Source: G965227875 sp965227875
Lineage (GTDB): Bacteria; Pseudomonadota; Alphaproteobacteria; Rhizobiales; JAJFHC01
Direction: 5' to 3'
Length of the DNA: 64,000 nucleotides
Assembly (NCBI GenBank): GCA_965227875.1
Contig: OZ245783.1
Span: 1,612,001 to 1,676,000 of the forward strand
Shown here: positions 44,484 through 52,827 of the stretch, one piece after another
Numbering within the stretch: position 1 is the first letter of the stretch
How the letters are laid out: each line of letters opens with the position of its first letter
Notes under the pieces: generated by a model
The model's database searches: none
Told to the model about the DNA's origin: nothing
What the model saw: the letters and a program-made list of their open reading frames with translations, nothing else
Position numbers and translations under genes: made by a program

Positions 44484-46106
44484 TCAGGTGGTCTTGTCGT
44501 TCTTCCCGGATTTTTTCGGCGTGACGTCGACGGTGTTTCCGTCTTCGCCATAGTCGCCGAGATCGAGATTGAGGCCGAGCGACTGGCCGAGCTTCTGCAT
44601 CGCCGGCAACTGGAAGGCGAGGTTGAGCACGCCGTCCACGGCGTTGCCGATGGGGCCGCCACTTCCGTCGCCCCCCTGTCCGCCGCCACCGCCCAGACCG
44701 CTGACCTGGTTGATGCGGATGGAATCGATCTTCTCGACCGGTTTCATCATGCGTTCGGCCAGTTCCGGCAGTCGGTCGATCTTGTGCATCTCGAGTTTCA
44801 TGCGCACCTGTTCGGTGCTCCGGGTGTTTTCCGCCTCGATGAGCGCCGCCTTGCCTTCGGCTTCCGCCTTCAGTTCGTTGCGCCGCGCCGCCGCCTTGAG
44901 GTCCGTGGCCTTGGCCTCGGCCTGCACCCTTTCGAGCAGCGTCTCGACTTCCGCGCGGGCGCGTTCCGACGAGGTTTCGGATTCCTGCTTGGTGCGGATC
45001 TTCGCGGTCTCACGTTCACGCTCGGCGGCCAGGCGCTCCTTTTCGGCCTGCACTTCTTCCTGTGCCTCGATCACGTGCTTGCGGACCTTCTCGGCTTCCG
45101 CGGAGACTTCCGTTTCCTCGATCCGCTTGCGGGTCAGCGCGATCTGGCTGTCGACCTTGGCCGATTCCGCCGCCAGCAGCGCCTTGGCCTCGGTTTCGCG
45201 CAAGGTCCTGTCGCGGTCGATCTCCGACAGGCGCACGTCCATCTCGCGGGAGATCCGCGCCTGTTCGGACTGCCGCTGGGCCGCCTGCCGGGCGCTCTCG
45301 CCACGCGCCTGCGAATCCGCCTTCATTTCCTCGATGGACAGTCCCTGGGCGATCTCGGCTTCCTGCTGCTCGCGCTCGATCTCGAGCTTGCGCTTGAGGC
45401 CGTCGAGCTGCGTCTGCCTCACGGACACGTCCGCATCGGCCTCGATCTCGGCGCGCTTCTTCTTGTTGGTGGAGATGATCTCCGCCAGCCGGCGCATGCC
45501 GACCGCGTTGAAGGCGTTGTTCTCGTCGAGCGCGGAGAACGAGGCCTGGTCGAGCGTCGTCAGAGAGGCCGTTTCGAGTTTCAGCCCGTTCTGGGCAAGG
45601 CTTTCAGCAAGGCTCGTGCGGACGTCGGCGACGAATGCCGACCGGTTCTCGTGCAGTTCGTCCATGGTCTTCGAGGCGACCACGGCCTGGATGGCGTCTA
45701 TGAAACGGCCCTCGAACAGGTTGCTCAGCTCGTCCGGGCTGAGCGCGCGGGCGCCGAGCGCCTGGGCTGCGGTCGACACGCCGTCGACCGTCGGGTCTAC
45801 CCGCAGATAGAACTCCATGATCACGTCGAGCCTGAGGCGGTCCTCGGTCATCAGCGACTGCGCACCCGTGCGGCTGACCGACAGGCGCATGGTGCGCATG
45901 TTGATCTCCTCGACCCGGTGCAGGAACGGCAGCGCGATGAAACCGCCGTCGAGCACGACGCGCTTGCCGCCGGCGCCCGTCCGGATGAGCGCGCGCTCGC
46001 GGGTCGCCTTTCGGTAGAAGCGGTGGAGAAAGGCGACCACGATCGCCAGGACGACGACGATCGCCAGGATGGTGAGCAGATAACCCAATGCAAATCCCTC
46101 CCCCAT
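44484..46106 (-). CDS. flotillin/YqiK-like SPFH membrane protein
   Basis: 540 aa. One N-terminal membrane helix (GYLLTILAIVVVLAIVVAFL) is followed by an SPFH/band-7 domain (about 30-190) and a long E/A/R/K-rich coiled coil (about 200-450). The C-terminus is glycine-rich (GLGGGGGQGGDGSGG) with an acidic/basic tail. Flotillins organise membrane microdomains and assemble as large rings. No NfeD partner is adjacent. It starts far from any neighbour, with an AT-rich upstream region containing a perfect palindrome. Confidence 0.92.
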   Translation of the reverse strand: MGEGFALGYLLTILAIVVVLAIVVAFLHRFYRKATRERALIRTGAGGKRVVLDGGFIALPFLHRVEEINMRTMRLSVSRTGAQSLMTEDRLRLDVIMEFYLRVDPTVDGVSTAAQALGARALSPDELSNLFEGRFIDAIQAVVASKTMDELHENRSAFVADVRTSLAESLAQNGLKLETASLTTLDQASFSALDENNAFNAVGMRRLAEIISTNKKKRAEIEADADVSVRQTQLDGLKRKLEIEREQQEAEIAQGLSIEEMKADSQARGESARQAAQRQSEQARISREMDVRLSEIDRDRTLRETEAKALLAAESAKVDSQIALTRKRIEETEVSAEAEKVRKHVIEAQEEVQAEKERLAAERERETAKIRTKQESETSSERARAEVETLLERVQAEAKATDLKAAARRNELKAEAEGKAALIEAENTRSTEQVRMKLEMHKIDRLPELAERMMKPVEKIDSIRINQVSGLGGGGGQGGDGSGGPIGNAVDGVLNLAFQLPAMQKLGQSLGLNLDLGDYGEDGNTVDVTPKKSGKNDKTT

Positions 46107-46358
46107 TGGCCGCCTGGCCCTCCCGGCGACCGCATGCGGACCAATCCTAGACCGATTTCCGCACCCTGCACGAGTCTTATGTCGTTAATTTTTCCCCGTC
46201 AAATAATTATTTTCCATGGAAATAAAATTGGCTGAAAGCCCGCTGACCGGGCGGTTGCCGGTGTCGGACCCGGCGCCGGCCATGCGGTACGTGTCGGCAG
46301 AAAGGTTAATTTCCGGCCTTCAGACCGCCGCGACCGGCTTCGGGCCCGCGTTGTCCTC

Positions 46359-47273
46359 TCAAGCGGCATCGGCTTCCGAACCGGCTGTCCGGACCTCGCG
46401 ATCGAGACGGGCCGCGAGTTCGCCGGACACGGGCAGCATGGGCAGGCGCACGTCCGCGCTGTCGATCAGGCCCGACCGGGCGAGCCAGTGCTTGACCGGT
46501 GACGGGCTCGGTTCGGCGAACAGCAGACCCGCGACCCGCGCAAGCGGCGTCCAGGCCTCGAGCGCGCCGTTGAGATCGTTGGCCCGCGCACGATCCAGCA
46601 CTTCGGCGAATCGGCCGGTCAGCACGTGGGCACTGGCGAGAATGCCGCCATCCGCGCCATTGGCCAGCGCGGTGTGGAAAAACGCGTCCTCTCCGGTCAA
46701 CACCGAGAAGCCCGGCGGCCGGCGGCGCAGGAGATCGAATGTCTGGGCGGGATCCGCGCAGCAGTCCTTCACCCCGACGATATTGTCCAGTCCGGCAAGT
46801 TCGAGCATGGCGTCATTGCCCAGATTGACGCCCGTCCGGTAGGGGATGTTGTAGATCATGACCGGACGCACCGTCGCCGCCGCGACTGCGGAAAAATGCG
46901 CCACGAGGCCGCTTTGCGACGGACGGGTGTAATAGGGACAGGCCACGAGATAGCCGTCGACCGGCCAGCCGGACGTGTCCCGGATGCGCCCGACAAGCTT
47001 GTCCGTCCAGCTCCCGGAGAGGCCGAGAAAGAGCGGAATCTCCCGTCCGCCCGCGGCGATCTCCTCGGCGACGACGGCGGCCACCCTCGCGGTTTCCGCC
47101 TCCGAGAGCGTCATGCCCTCGCCGGTCGTCGCCGCCGCGATGATCCCGTCGACGGGCAGGGCACGGTAATGCCGGACCAGGCGGCGCAACGACGTCTCGT
47201 CGACCTCGCCGTCTCGAAAGGGGGTGATCAGGGGCAGCCAGAGGCCGTTCGGTGTTCTTGTGCGTGAAGTCAT
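46359..47273 (-). CDS. DapA-family (dihydrodipicolinate synthase/N-acetylneuraminate lyase) aldolase
   Basis: 304-aa TIM-barrel class I aldolase. The TTGEG phosphate/carboxylate loop, catalytic Tyr in YNIPYRTG and Schiff-base Lys in GVKDCC are all present. Length and motifs fit DapA or a paralogue using another 2-oxo acid; genome context does not decide. The start is ATG at 47271-47273. A hairpin with six T lies 37-62 bp upstream, so expression may be attenuated. Confidence 0.85.
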   Translation of the reverse strand: MTSRTRTPNGLWLPLITPFRDGEVDETSLRRLVRHYRALPVDGIIAAATTGEGMTLSEAETARVAAVVAEEIAAGGREIPLFLGLSGSWTDKLVGRIRDTSGWPVDGYLVACPYYTRPSQSGLVAHFSAVAAATVRPVMIYNIPYRTGVNLGNDAMLELAGLDNIVGVKDCCADPAQTFDLLRRRPPGFSVLTGEDAFFHTALANGADGGILASAHVLTGRFAEVLDRARANDLNGALEAWTPLARVAGLLFAEPSPSPVKHWLARSGLIDSADVRLPMLPVSGELAARLDREVRTAGSEADAA

Positions 47274-47309
47274 GTCCGGTTTCCTTGTGATGTGCCGGAA
47301 ACGGACATG

Positions 47310-47335
47310 AAAAAACCCCGTCCGGTCCGGCGGGG
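47310..47335 (-). terminator. intrinsic terminator or attenuator before the dapA-like gene
   Basis: On the minus strand CCCCG-N10-CGGGG is followed by six T, just upstream of the dapA-like start. It could end the upstream TPR transcript or attenuate dapA-like expression. A 25-codon frame (47443 to 47366, MIMTCAKRKSSKRTLFK...) rich in Lys/Arg codons precedes it by 30 nt. Confidence 0.7.
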
Positions 47336-47507
47336 TCCAACAGGTTCGCAAATTTGCAGAGTCGATTATGGCGTGCGCAGCTGTCCGGTCCCCTTGAACA
47401 GGGTCCGTTTCGAAGATTTCCGCTTGGCGCAGGTCATGATCATGGACGCAATCTCTCCGCAATCGGGCGGCGAGTCAACCGGAGACCCGGCCCGGTCTCC
47501 ATGCCCG

Positions 47508-49148
47508 TCACGCCGCCGCGCCCTGCCGGCAGAAGCAGGATGCCCGGATCGGCACCTCGGCGCGGGCAATCGCCTTGTCGAGCTGCAGCCTCACCTGGGC
47601 ACGTTCGGCCTTCTCTCCGCGGCGGGCAAGGCACTCGTGCAGACCGTGCAGGCTCCACACGTTGCCGGGATGCTGGCAGGCCCGTGCAAGAGTGTCATCC
47701 AGCCCGAGGTCCGCCCGGTAGACGGCTTCGGCCTCGTCGTGCCGGCCCTGGTCCAGCAGCAGGGCGCCCAGCGCATGCCGTGCCGGCTGCATCCAGCCCC
47801 AGGGCTCGTCATAGGGCATGTTGTCGTCGAGCTCCACCGCGCGGCGCAGCCGGGCGAAGGCCTCGTCGTGCCGGCCCGCGTGGTAGGCGATTTCGCCCTG
47901 CATCATCTCCCGCGCGATACCGAGCACGTCCCGGCAGGTGTTGTTGAAGAGCATCCGGCTGTCGGGCACCGCCGCGGCCGCCGCCTCGAAACGGTCCGCC
48001 TCGTCCGCCGCGCCGGACGGGTCTCCGGCATTGGCCAGCGCCACCGCGCGGGCATAGCGCATCAGGGCCGTAGTGAAACAGTAGAGCTCCCGGTCCTCCG
48101 GCAGGTCCTGGGCGAGGATCTCCTCCCACCGGCCGAAACGGATCAGCGCATGCTGCTTCATGGGGATGAAGGACTCGAGCCAGTCCGCCAGCGGCCGCAG
48201 GACAGGTTCGGGAAGCGACGCGACGAGGGCATCCGCCGTCTCCAGCGCCGGTGTCGCCTGGCCGAGGAACATCGCACCGTAGATCTTGAAGTGATAGTTG
48301 TGGCAGCGATAGATCGTGTAGAAGTTGTCCGGTCCTTCCCGGTCGAGAAACTTCAGGTCGGCCACGATCGCCGCCGCATTGCGCGAGACCGTGTTCTGGT
48401 AGTCCCCGCACAGCACGTCGATATGGGTCGCCATGTGGACAAGGTGGCCCGCATCGGGCACCAGCGTCGCGAGCGCATCGCCGTGGCGCAGCGCCTTCTC
48501 CGGATGCGGCGACATCTCCATCAGGTGGATGTACATGTGCAGCAGGCCCGGGTTCTGCCAGGCGCCGGGGATCGTGTCGAAAGCGGTCTCCAGCACGCCG
48601 ATCGCTTCCTCGGTGTCCGCACCCTCGGCGACCCGCCCGCCCGGCAGGTCCCAGAGTTGCCAGGGTGTGCGGTTCATCAGGGCTTCGGCGAAAAGCGCGC
48701 AGACCATGCCGTCGTCACCGTGTGCCCGGTGCACCTTGCGCATGGCGTCGGCATAGGCATCGTGCCAGGGCGCGTAGTCTTCCACGTCGGCCGTCTCGGG
48801 ATAACGCCTGGCGACGGCGTCGATCAGGGCAGCCTCCAGGGGCGTGACCCTGTCACGAAGCGCCGCAGCGGCCGCGACCGCCGCGCGGGCGGTCTCGATC
48901 GCGGCGGGTTTTTCGTCGTCCTCGAAATCCGCCCAGCCCTTGTTGTAGTTGGGTCCGATCGCATAGGCGATGCCCCAGCGCGCCATGGCGCAGCCAGGAT
49001 CGGCGTCGAGCGCCCTGCGAAAACACGCGATGGCTTCCTCGTGGTTGTAGCCGTAGGTCCAGACGAGCCCGCGGTCGAACCAGGTCTGCGCCTCCGCCGT
49101 TGCGGCCGTCACCTTCTGGCTGTGGGTTCCGAGATCGAAATACGCCAT
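47508..49148 (-). CDS. TPR-repeat protein
   Basis: 546-aa cytosolic protein with helical tetratricopeptide-like repeats, for example GYNHEEAIACFRRALDADPGCAMARWG near the N-terminus (quoted in part) and HDEAEAVYRADLGLDD near the end. Conserved His-rich stretches in the middle (HMYIHLMEMSPHPEKAL, HLVHMATHIDV) are unusual for plain TPR proteins and might bind metal. It lies downstream of bhcC where bhcD is found in known clusters. Function unknown. Confidence 0.82.
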   Translation of the reverse strand: MAYFDLGTHSQKVTAATAEAQTWFDRGLVWTYGYNHEEAIACFRRALDADPGCAMARWGIAYAIGPNYNKGWADFEDDEKPAAIETARAAVAAAAALRDRVTPLEAALIDAVARRYPETADVEDYAPWHDAYADAMRKVHRAHGDDGMVCALFAEALMNRTPWQLWDLPGGRVAEGADTEEAIGVLETAFDTIPGAWQNPGLLHMYIHLMEMSPHPEKALRHGDALATLVPDAGHLVHMATHIDVLCGDYQNTVSRNAAAIVADLKFLDREGPDNFYTIYRCHNYHFKIYGAMFLGQATPALETADALVASLPEPVLRPLADWLESFIPMKQHALIRFGRWEEILAQDLPEDRELYCFTTALMRYARAVALANAGDPSGAADEADRFEAAAAAVPDSRMLFNNTCRDVLGIAREMMQGEIAYHAGRHDEAFARLRRAVELDDNMPYDEPWGWMQPARHALGALLLDQGRHDEAEAVYRADLGLDDTLARACQHPGNVWSLHGLHECLARRGEKAERAQVRLQLDKAIARAEVPIRASCFCRQGAAA

Positions 49149-49262
49149 GACCTGCCACCTCCCCGTACCCGGCGAACCACCCCGCGGTCACTGACGCGAT
49201 CCGGCCGGCTTGTTCGGAGGGAAAGTCTAGACCGTTTGCCCGGCTTGCGGAAAGGCCGTGCG

Positions 49263-50420
49263 TCAGTAGCCCATGCCGCGGGCCGTGACCGGCCACAGGC
49301 ATTCGACCTTGCCGTCACGCACGCCGACATACCAGTCGTGTACGTTGCAGGTCGGGTCGCAGTGACCGGGAACGAGCCGGAGCTTCTCGTTGATCCGGAG
49401 TACGCCGTCGGGGTCGGAGATCACGCCGTGTTCGTCGGAGCACTGCACGTACTCCACGTCGTCGCGCCCGTAGATGACCGGAAGCCCGGAATCGACACTC
49501 TGGGCCTTGAGACCGGCGTCGCAGACAGCCTGCCCGGGCCTCGCCCGCGACATAACCGACGTGAGAATGAAGAGCGCGTTCTCGAACTCGGAAATCGGGC
49601 GGCCCGCCTCGTCCCTCACCCGCTGGTAGTCGGCATCCATGAACGCATAGGATCCGCACTGCAGCTCGTTGTAGACGCCCGATCCACCCTCGAAAGGATA
49701 ACTGCCCGTCCCGCCGCCGCCGATGATGTCGCAGGTCAGGCCCGCCTGGCCCAGCATGCACCGCGTCGCGCGGACCTGGTCGACCGCCCTTTCGATCAGC
49801 GCCTTGCGTTCGTCATAGTCGCGGACGTGCTGTGCCGAGCCCTGGTAGGCCTGGAGGCCGGCGAACCTGAGGCCGGGCGCGGCCTCTATGGCCCGGGCCA
49901 GCGCCACCACGGGCTCGCCCCAGTCGACGCCGCAGCGCCCCGCGCCGCAGTCGATTTCCACGAGGCACTCGATCTCCGTCTCGTAGCGGCTCGCCGCCCG
50001 GGACAGTTCGCCGATGTTCTCCGCGTCGTCGACGCACACGATCGCCCGCGCGCCCAGCAGCGGCAGGCGCGCCAGCCGGTCGATCTTCGCCGGATCGCGG
50101 ACCTGGTTGGTGATCAGCACATCGAGGATCCCGGCCCGCACGAAGGCCTCCGCCTCGGACACCTTCTGGCAGCAGACGCCCGTCGCCCCGCCGTGCTCGA
50201 TCTGGTAGCGGGCCACGTCCGCGGACTTGTGCATCTTGCCGTGCACCCTGTGACGCACGCCTGCCTCAGCGCAGAAATCCCGCATCTTCGCAACGTTGCG
50301 TTCGAAGGCGTCGAGATCGATTACGAGACAGGGTGTCTGTATGTAGGTTTCGTCCATCCCCTCGGCGGCGGGAACGTTGTAGCCGACCTCGAACTCGCCC
50401 GCCCCGGAGATGATGTTCAT
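49263..50420 (-). CDS. bhcC: beta-hydroxyaspartate aldolase BhcC (D-threonine-aldolase fold)
   Basis: 385-aa PLP enzyme of the DSD1/D-threonine aldolase family. The PLP Lys lies in RVHGKMHKSADVA. Other landmarks are GVCCQKVSEAEAF, EIDCGAGRCGVDWG and GGGGTGSYPFEGGSGVYNEL. BhcC condenses glyoxylate and glycine to beta-hydroxyaspartate in the BHAC glyoxylate assimilation cycle. The start is ATG at 50418-50420 (MNIISGAGEFEVGYNVPAAE); bhcB ends 19 bp upstream. The order bhcA-bhcB-bhcC and the divergent IclR gene support the assignment. Confidence 0.9.
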   Translation of the reverse strand: MNIISGAGEFEVGYNVPAAEGMDETYIQTPCLVIDLDAFERNVAKMRDFCAEAGVRHRVHGKMHKSADVARYQIEHGGATGVCCQKVSEAEAFVRAGILDVLITNQVRDPAKIDRLARLPLLGARAIVCVDDAENIGELSRAASRYETEIECLVEIDCGAGRCGVDWGEPVVALARAIEAAPGLRFAGLQAYQGSAQHVRDYDERKALIERAVDQVRATRCMLGQAGLTCDIIGGGGTGSYPFEGGSGVYNELQCGSYAFMDADYQRVRDEAGRPISEFENALFILTSVMSRARPGQAVCDAGLKAQSVDSGLPVIYGRDDVEYVQCSDEHGVISDPDGVLRINEKLRLVPGHCDPTCNVHDWYVGVRDGKVECLWPVTARGMGY

Positions 50421-50439
50421 CGCTGTCCCCCTGTTCCGG

Positions 50440-51420
50440 TCACTGCCCCGCACATGGGACGCGACCGGGATCGATGTTGCCGCCGGTGACAATGACACCG
50501 ACGCGCTGTCCCGCAAACACTTCGCGGTGTTTCAGCACCGCCGCAAGCGGCACGGCCGCCGACGGTTCCACCACGATCTTCATACGCTGCCAGATAAGGT
50601 GCATCGCGTCGACGATTTCGTCCTTCTCCACCAGCAGGATATCCTCCACATGCCGCGAAACGAAAGGCATTGTCAGTGCCGTTAGCGGCACCTTCGGCCC
50701 GTCCGCGACGGTTGCCCCCGGATCGTCGCCGGCGTTTTGTCCGGCCCCGTGCGAACCGCAGGCGTCGTCCGCCGGGGCTGGTTCCGCCGCATAGACCTTC
50801 GTCGCGGGAGAGATCTCGGACAGGGAGAGGCAGGTGCCGGAGATCATGCCGCCTCCGCCGGTCGGCGCAATGACGGCATCCAGCTGGCCGAGGTCCTCGA
50901 CGAGTTCCTTCGAGCATGTCGCATGGCCGGCGATAACCCGCGCATCATCCTGGGGATGCACGACTTCCGCGCCGGACCGCGCGACGACCTCCGCAAGGGC
51001 GGCCTCCCGCGACGAAGCACTGTGTTCACATTCCACGATCGTGCCGCCATAGCCGCGCACGGCGGCCTTGCCGGCCTCCGCCGCTTCGGACGACATGACC
51101 ACCGTGACCGGGATGCCGCGCCGGGCCGCGGCATAACACAGCGAAAGCGCGTGATTGCCTGACCCGTGGGTCGCGACACCGCGCGCTGCTCTCGCCGCGC
51201 CCATGCCGAACACGGTGTTGACCGCCCCCCGCGCCCTGACCGTGCCCGCCTTCTGGAAGTTCTCGCACTTGAAGAACAGGACGGCGCCGGCGAGTTCGTT
51301 GAGGCACGCGCTCGTCAGGACCGGCGTACGGTGGACATGCGGCGCGATCCGGGACCTCGCGGCCAGCATGTCGTCGTAGGTCGGCAGGCACGGTCCCGGT
51401 TCGGCGACATACGCATCCAT
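50440..51420 (-). CDS. bhcB: BhcB-like beta-hydroxyaspartate dehydratase with Arg in place of the PLP lysine
   Basis: 326-aa fold-type II PLP protein of the threonine/serine dehydratase family. Family features include FFKCENFQKAG, GSGNHALS, PTGGGGMISG (phosphate loop) and VIVTGGNID. BhcB dehydrates beta-hydroxyaspartate to iminosuccinate. The position that normally carries the PLP Schiff-base Lys (consensus GAFKxRGA) reads GTVRARGA, with Arg62 encoded by AGG at 51235-51237. Unless this is a sequence error, the usual chemistry is not possible. The start is ATG at 51418-51420, 7 bp after bhcA. Confidence 0.82.
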   Translation of the reverse strand: MDAYVAEPGPCLPTYDDMLAARSRIAPHVHRTPVLTSACLNELAGAVLFFKCENFQKAGTVRARGAVNTVFGMGAARAARGVATHGSGNHALSLCYAAARRGIPVTVVMSSEAAEAGKAAVRGYGGTIVECEHSASSREAALAEVVARSGAEVVHPQDDARVIAGHATCSKELVEDLGQLDAVIAPTGGGGMISGTCLSLSEISPATKVYAAEPAPADDACGSHGAGQNAGDDPGATVADGPKVPLTALTMPFVSRHVEDILLVEKDEIVDAMHLIWQRMKIVVEPSAAVPLAAVLKHREVFAGQRVGVIVTGGNIDPGRVPCAGQ

Positions 51421-51427
51421 GGCATGT

Positions 51428-52618
51428 TCACGCCGCCCGGAGCGCCTTTCCGGCCGGCGCACACCGGTAATAGTCCTGCGCGGCCGCGACGCCCGACCCC
51501 AGTTCGATCGGGTAGTCGAGGTCCTTCATCGCCATCTCGATGGTGGACAGGCCCGACAGCATCATCACGTCCGTGAGCGACCCGAGATGCCCGATCCGGA
51601 AGGCCTTGCCGTCAAGTTCGCCGAGCCCGACACCGAAGGAGACGCCGTAGGCACGGTATGCATGGCCGGTCAGCGCATTGCTGTCATGGCCGTCCGGCAC
51701 CAGGATCGTGCTTACCGTGTCGGAATGGAACTCCGGGCGTATCGCGCACAGGTCGAGCCCCCAGGCCGCGACCGCACGGCGGACCCCCTCGGCCAGGCGG
51801 TAATGGCGGGCGAAGACGTTCTCGAGACCTTCCTCGAACAGCATGGCGAGGCTTTCGCGCAGGCCCGTCAGCAGGGGCAGCGGCGGCGTGTACGGAAATC
51901 CGCCGCTGGCGTTAGAACCCGCCATGTCGCGGAAGTCGAAGAAACACCGCGCGCAGCGGGCGCTTTCTATCGCCTCCATGGCCTTCGGACTGACGCCGAG
52001 AATGGCCATGCCGGTGGCGAGCATGAAACCTTTCTGCGATCCCGACACGGCGATGTCGACGCCCCATTCGTCCATGCGGAAATCAATGGAGGCGAGTGAA
52101 CTCACCGCGTCGACGAACAGCATTGCCGGATGGCCGGCCGCGTCCATTGCCCGCCGCACCGCGGCCACGTCGCTGGTGACGCCTGTCGCCGTCTCGTTGT
52201 GGGTGACGAGCACCGCCCTGATCTCGTGCCCGGTATCTGCCGCGAGCCTTTCGCCATAGCGGTCCGCCGGCGCGCCCTCGCCCCAGGTGCATTCGATGAT
52301 TTCCACGTCGAGGCCGTGGCGCTCGCACAGGTCGATCCATCGATGCGAGAACGTGCCCAGACGCGCCACAAGCACCTTGTCGCCGGGAGAGAGCGTGTTC
52401 GTGATCGCGGCCTCCCAGCCTCCCGTACCGCTCGCGGGAAAGGTGATCATCGTGCCGTCGCGGGTCTTGAAGACCGTCTTCAGGTCTTCGAGCAGCGGCG
52501 TGAAGAAACTGACGAAATCCGGCGCCCGGTGGTCCAGCGTCTGCACGTTCATGGCATGACGCAGCCTGTCGGGAATGTTCGTAGGACCTGGAATGAAAGT
52601 CGGGTTCTGTCCGGTCAT
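51428..52618 (-). CDS. bhcA: aspartate-glyoxylate aminotransferase BhcA
   Basis: 396-aa class V PLP aminotransferase. The PLP Lys lies in VSGSQKGFM; other landmarks are TFPASGTGGWEAAITNTL, THNETATGV and FVDAVSSLASIDF. BhcA transfers the amino group of aspartate to glyoxylate, giving glycine for BhcC. First gene of the minus-strand bhcABC operon. The upstream region is AT-rich, with palindromes facing the divergent bhcR. Confidence 0.9.
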   Translation of the reverse strand: MTGQNPTFIPGPTNIPDRLRHAMNVQTLDHRAPDFVSFFTPLLEDLKTVFKTRDGTMITFPASGTGGWEAAITNTLSPGDKVLVARLGTFSHRWIDLCERHGLDVEIIECTWGEGAPADRYGERLAADTGHEIRAVLVTHNETATGVTSDVAAVRRAMDAAGHPAMLFVDAVSSLASIDFRMDEWGVDIAVSGSQKGFMLATGMAILGVSPKAMEAIESARCARCFFDFRDMAGSNASGGFPYTPPLPLLTGLRESLAMLFEEGLENVFARHYRLAEGVRRAVAAWGLDLCAIRPEFHSDTVSTILVPDGHDSNALTGHAYRAYGVSFGVGLGELDGKAFRIGHLGSLTDVMMLSGLSTIEMAMKDLDYPIELGSGVAAAQDYYRCAPAGKALRAA

Positions 52619-52681
52619 CAGCGTGCGCTCCTTTGATTGACCCGGTCAGAATAACCGGCTAGAACAATTACACAATTTTTT

Positions 52682-52696
52682 TGAAAATATTTTTCA
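52682..52696. promoter_or_regulatory. AT-rich inverted repeat upstream of bhcA
   Basis: TGAAAAT-ATTTTTCA, nearly symmetrical, 64 bp upstream of the bhcA start. Possible BhcR or RNA-polymerase contact site in an otherwise GC-rich window. Confidence 0.4.
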
Positions 52697-52768
52697 TTTT
52701 GAAATAGATTTTGTTAAGATGCGGAAATAATTGAGATATTCATTTTTCAGATTGGAACCTCTGTTTCT

Positions 52769-52787
52769 ACCAGAAATATTTTCTGGT
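52769..52787. promoter_or_regulatory. candidate BhcR operator
   Basis: ACCAGAAA-TAT-TTTCTGGT is a perfect palindrome with 8-base arms, 40 bp upstream of bhcR in the shared bhcA-bhcR promoter region. Size and position suit an IclR-family site. Confidence 0.6.
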
Positions 52788-52827
52788 TCACGAGGATGCA
52801 GGCTGGACGGGCAGGGAGACGCCGGCG

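Noticed and set aside
42993..46235. 1080-codon plus-strand open frame
   Set aside because: Antisense to the binding-protein and flotillin genes and entering the 111-bp array; no recognisable domain.
47292..50489. 1065-codon plus-strand open frame
   Set aside because: Antisense to the TPR and bhcC genes; Arg/His/Val-rich shadow of GC-rich coding sequence.
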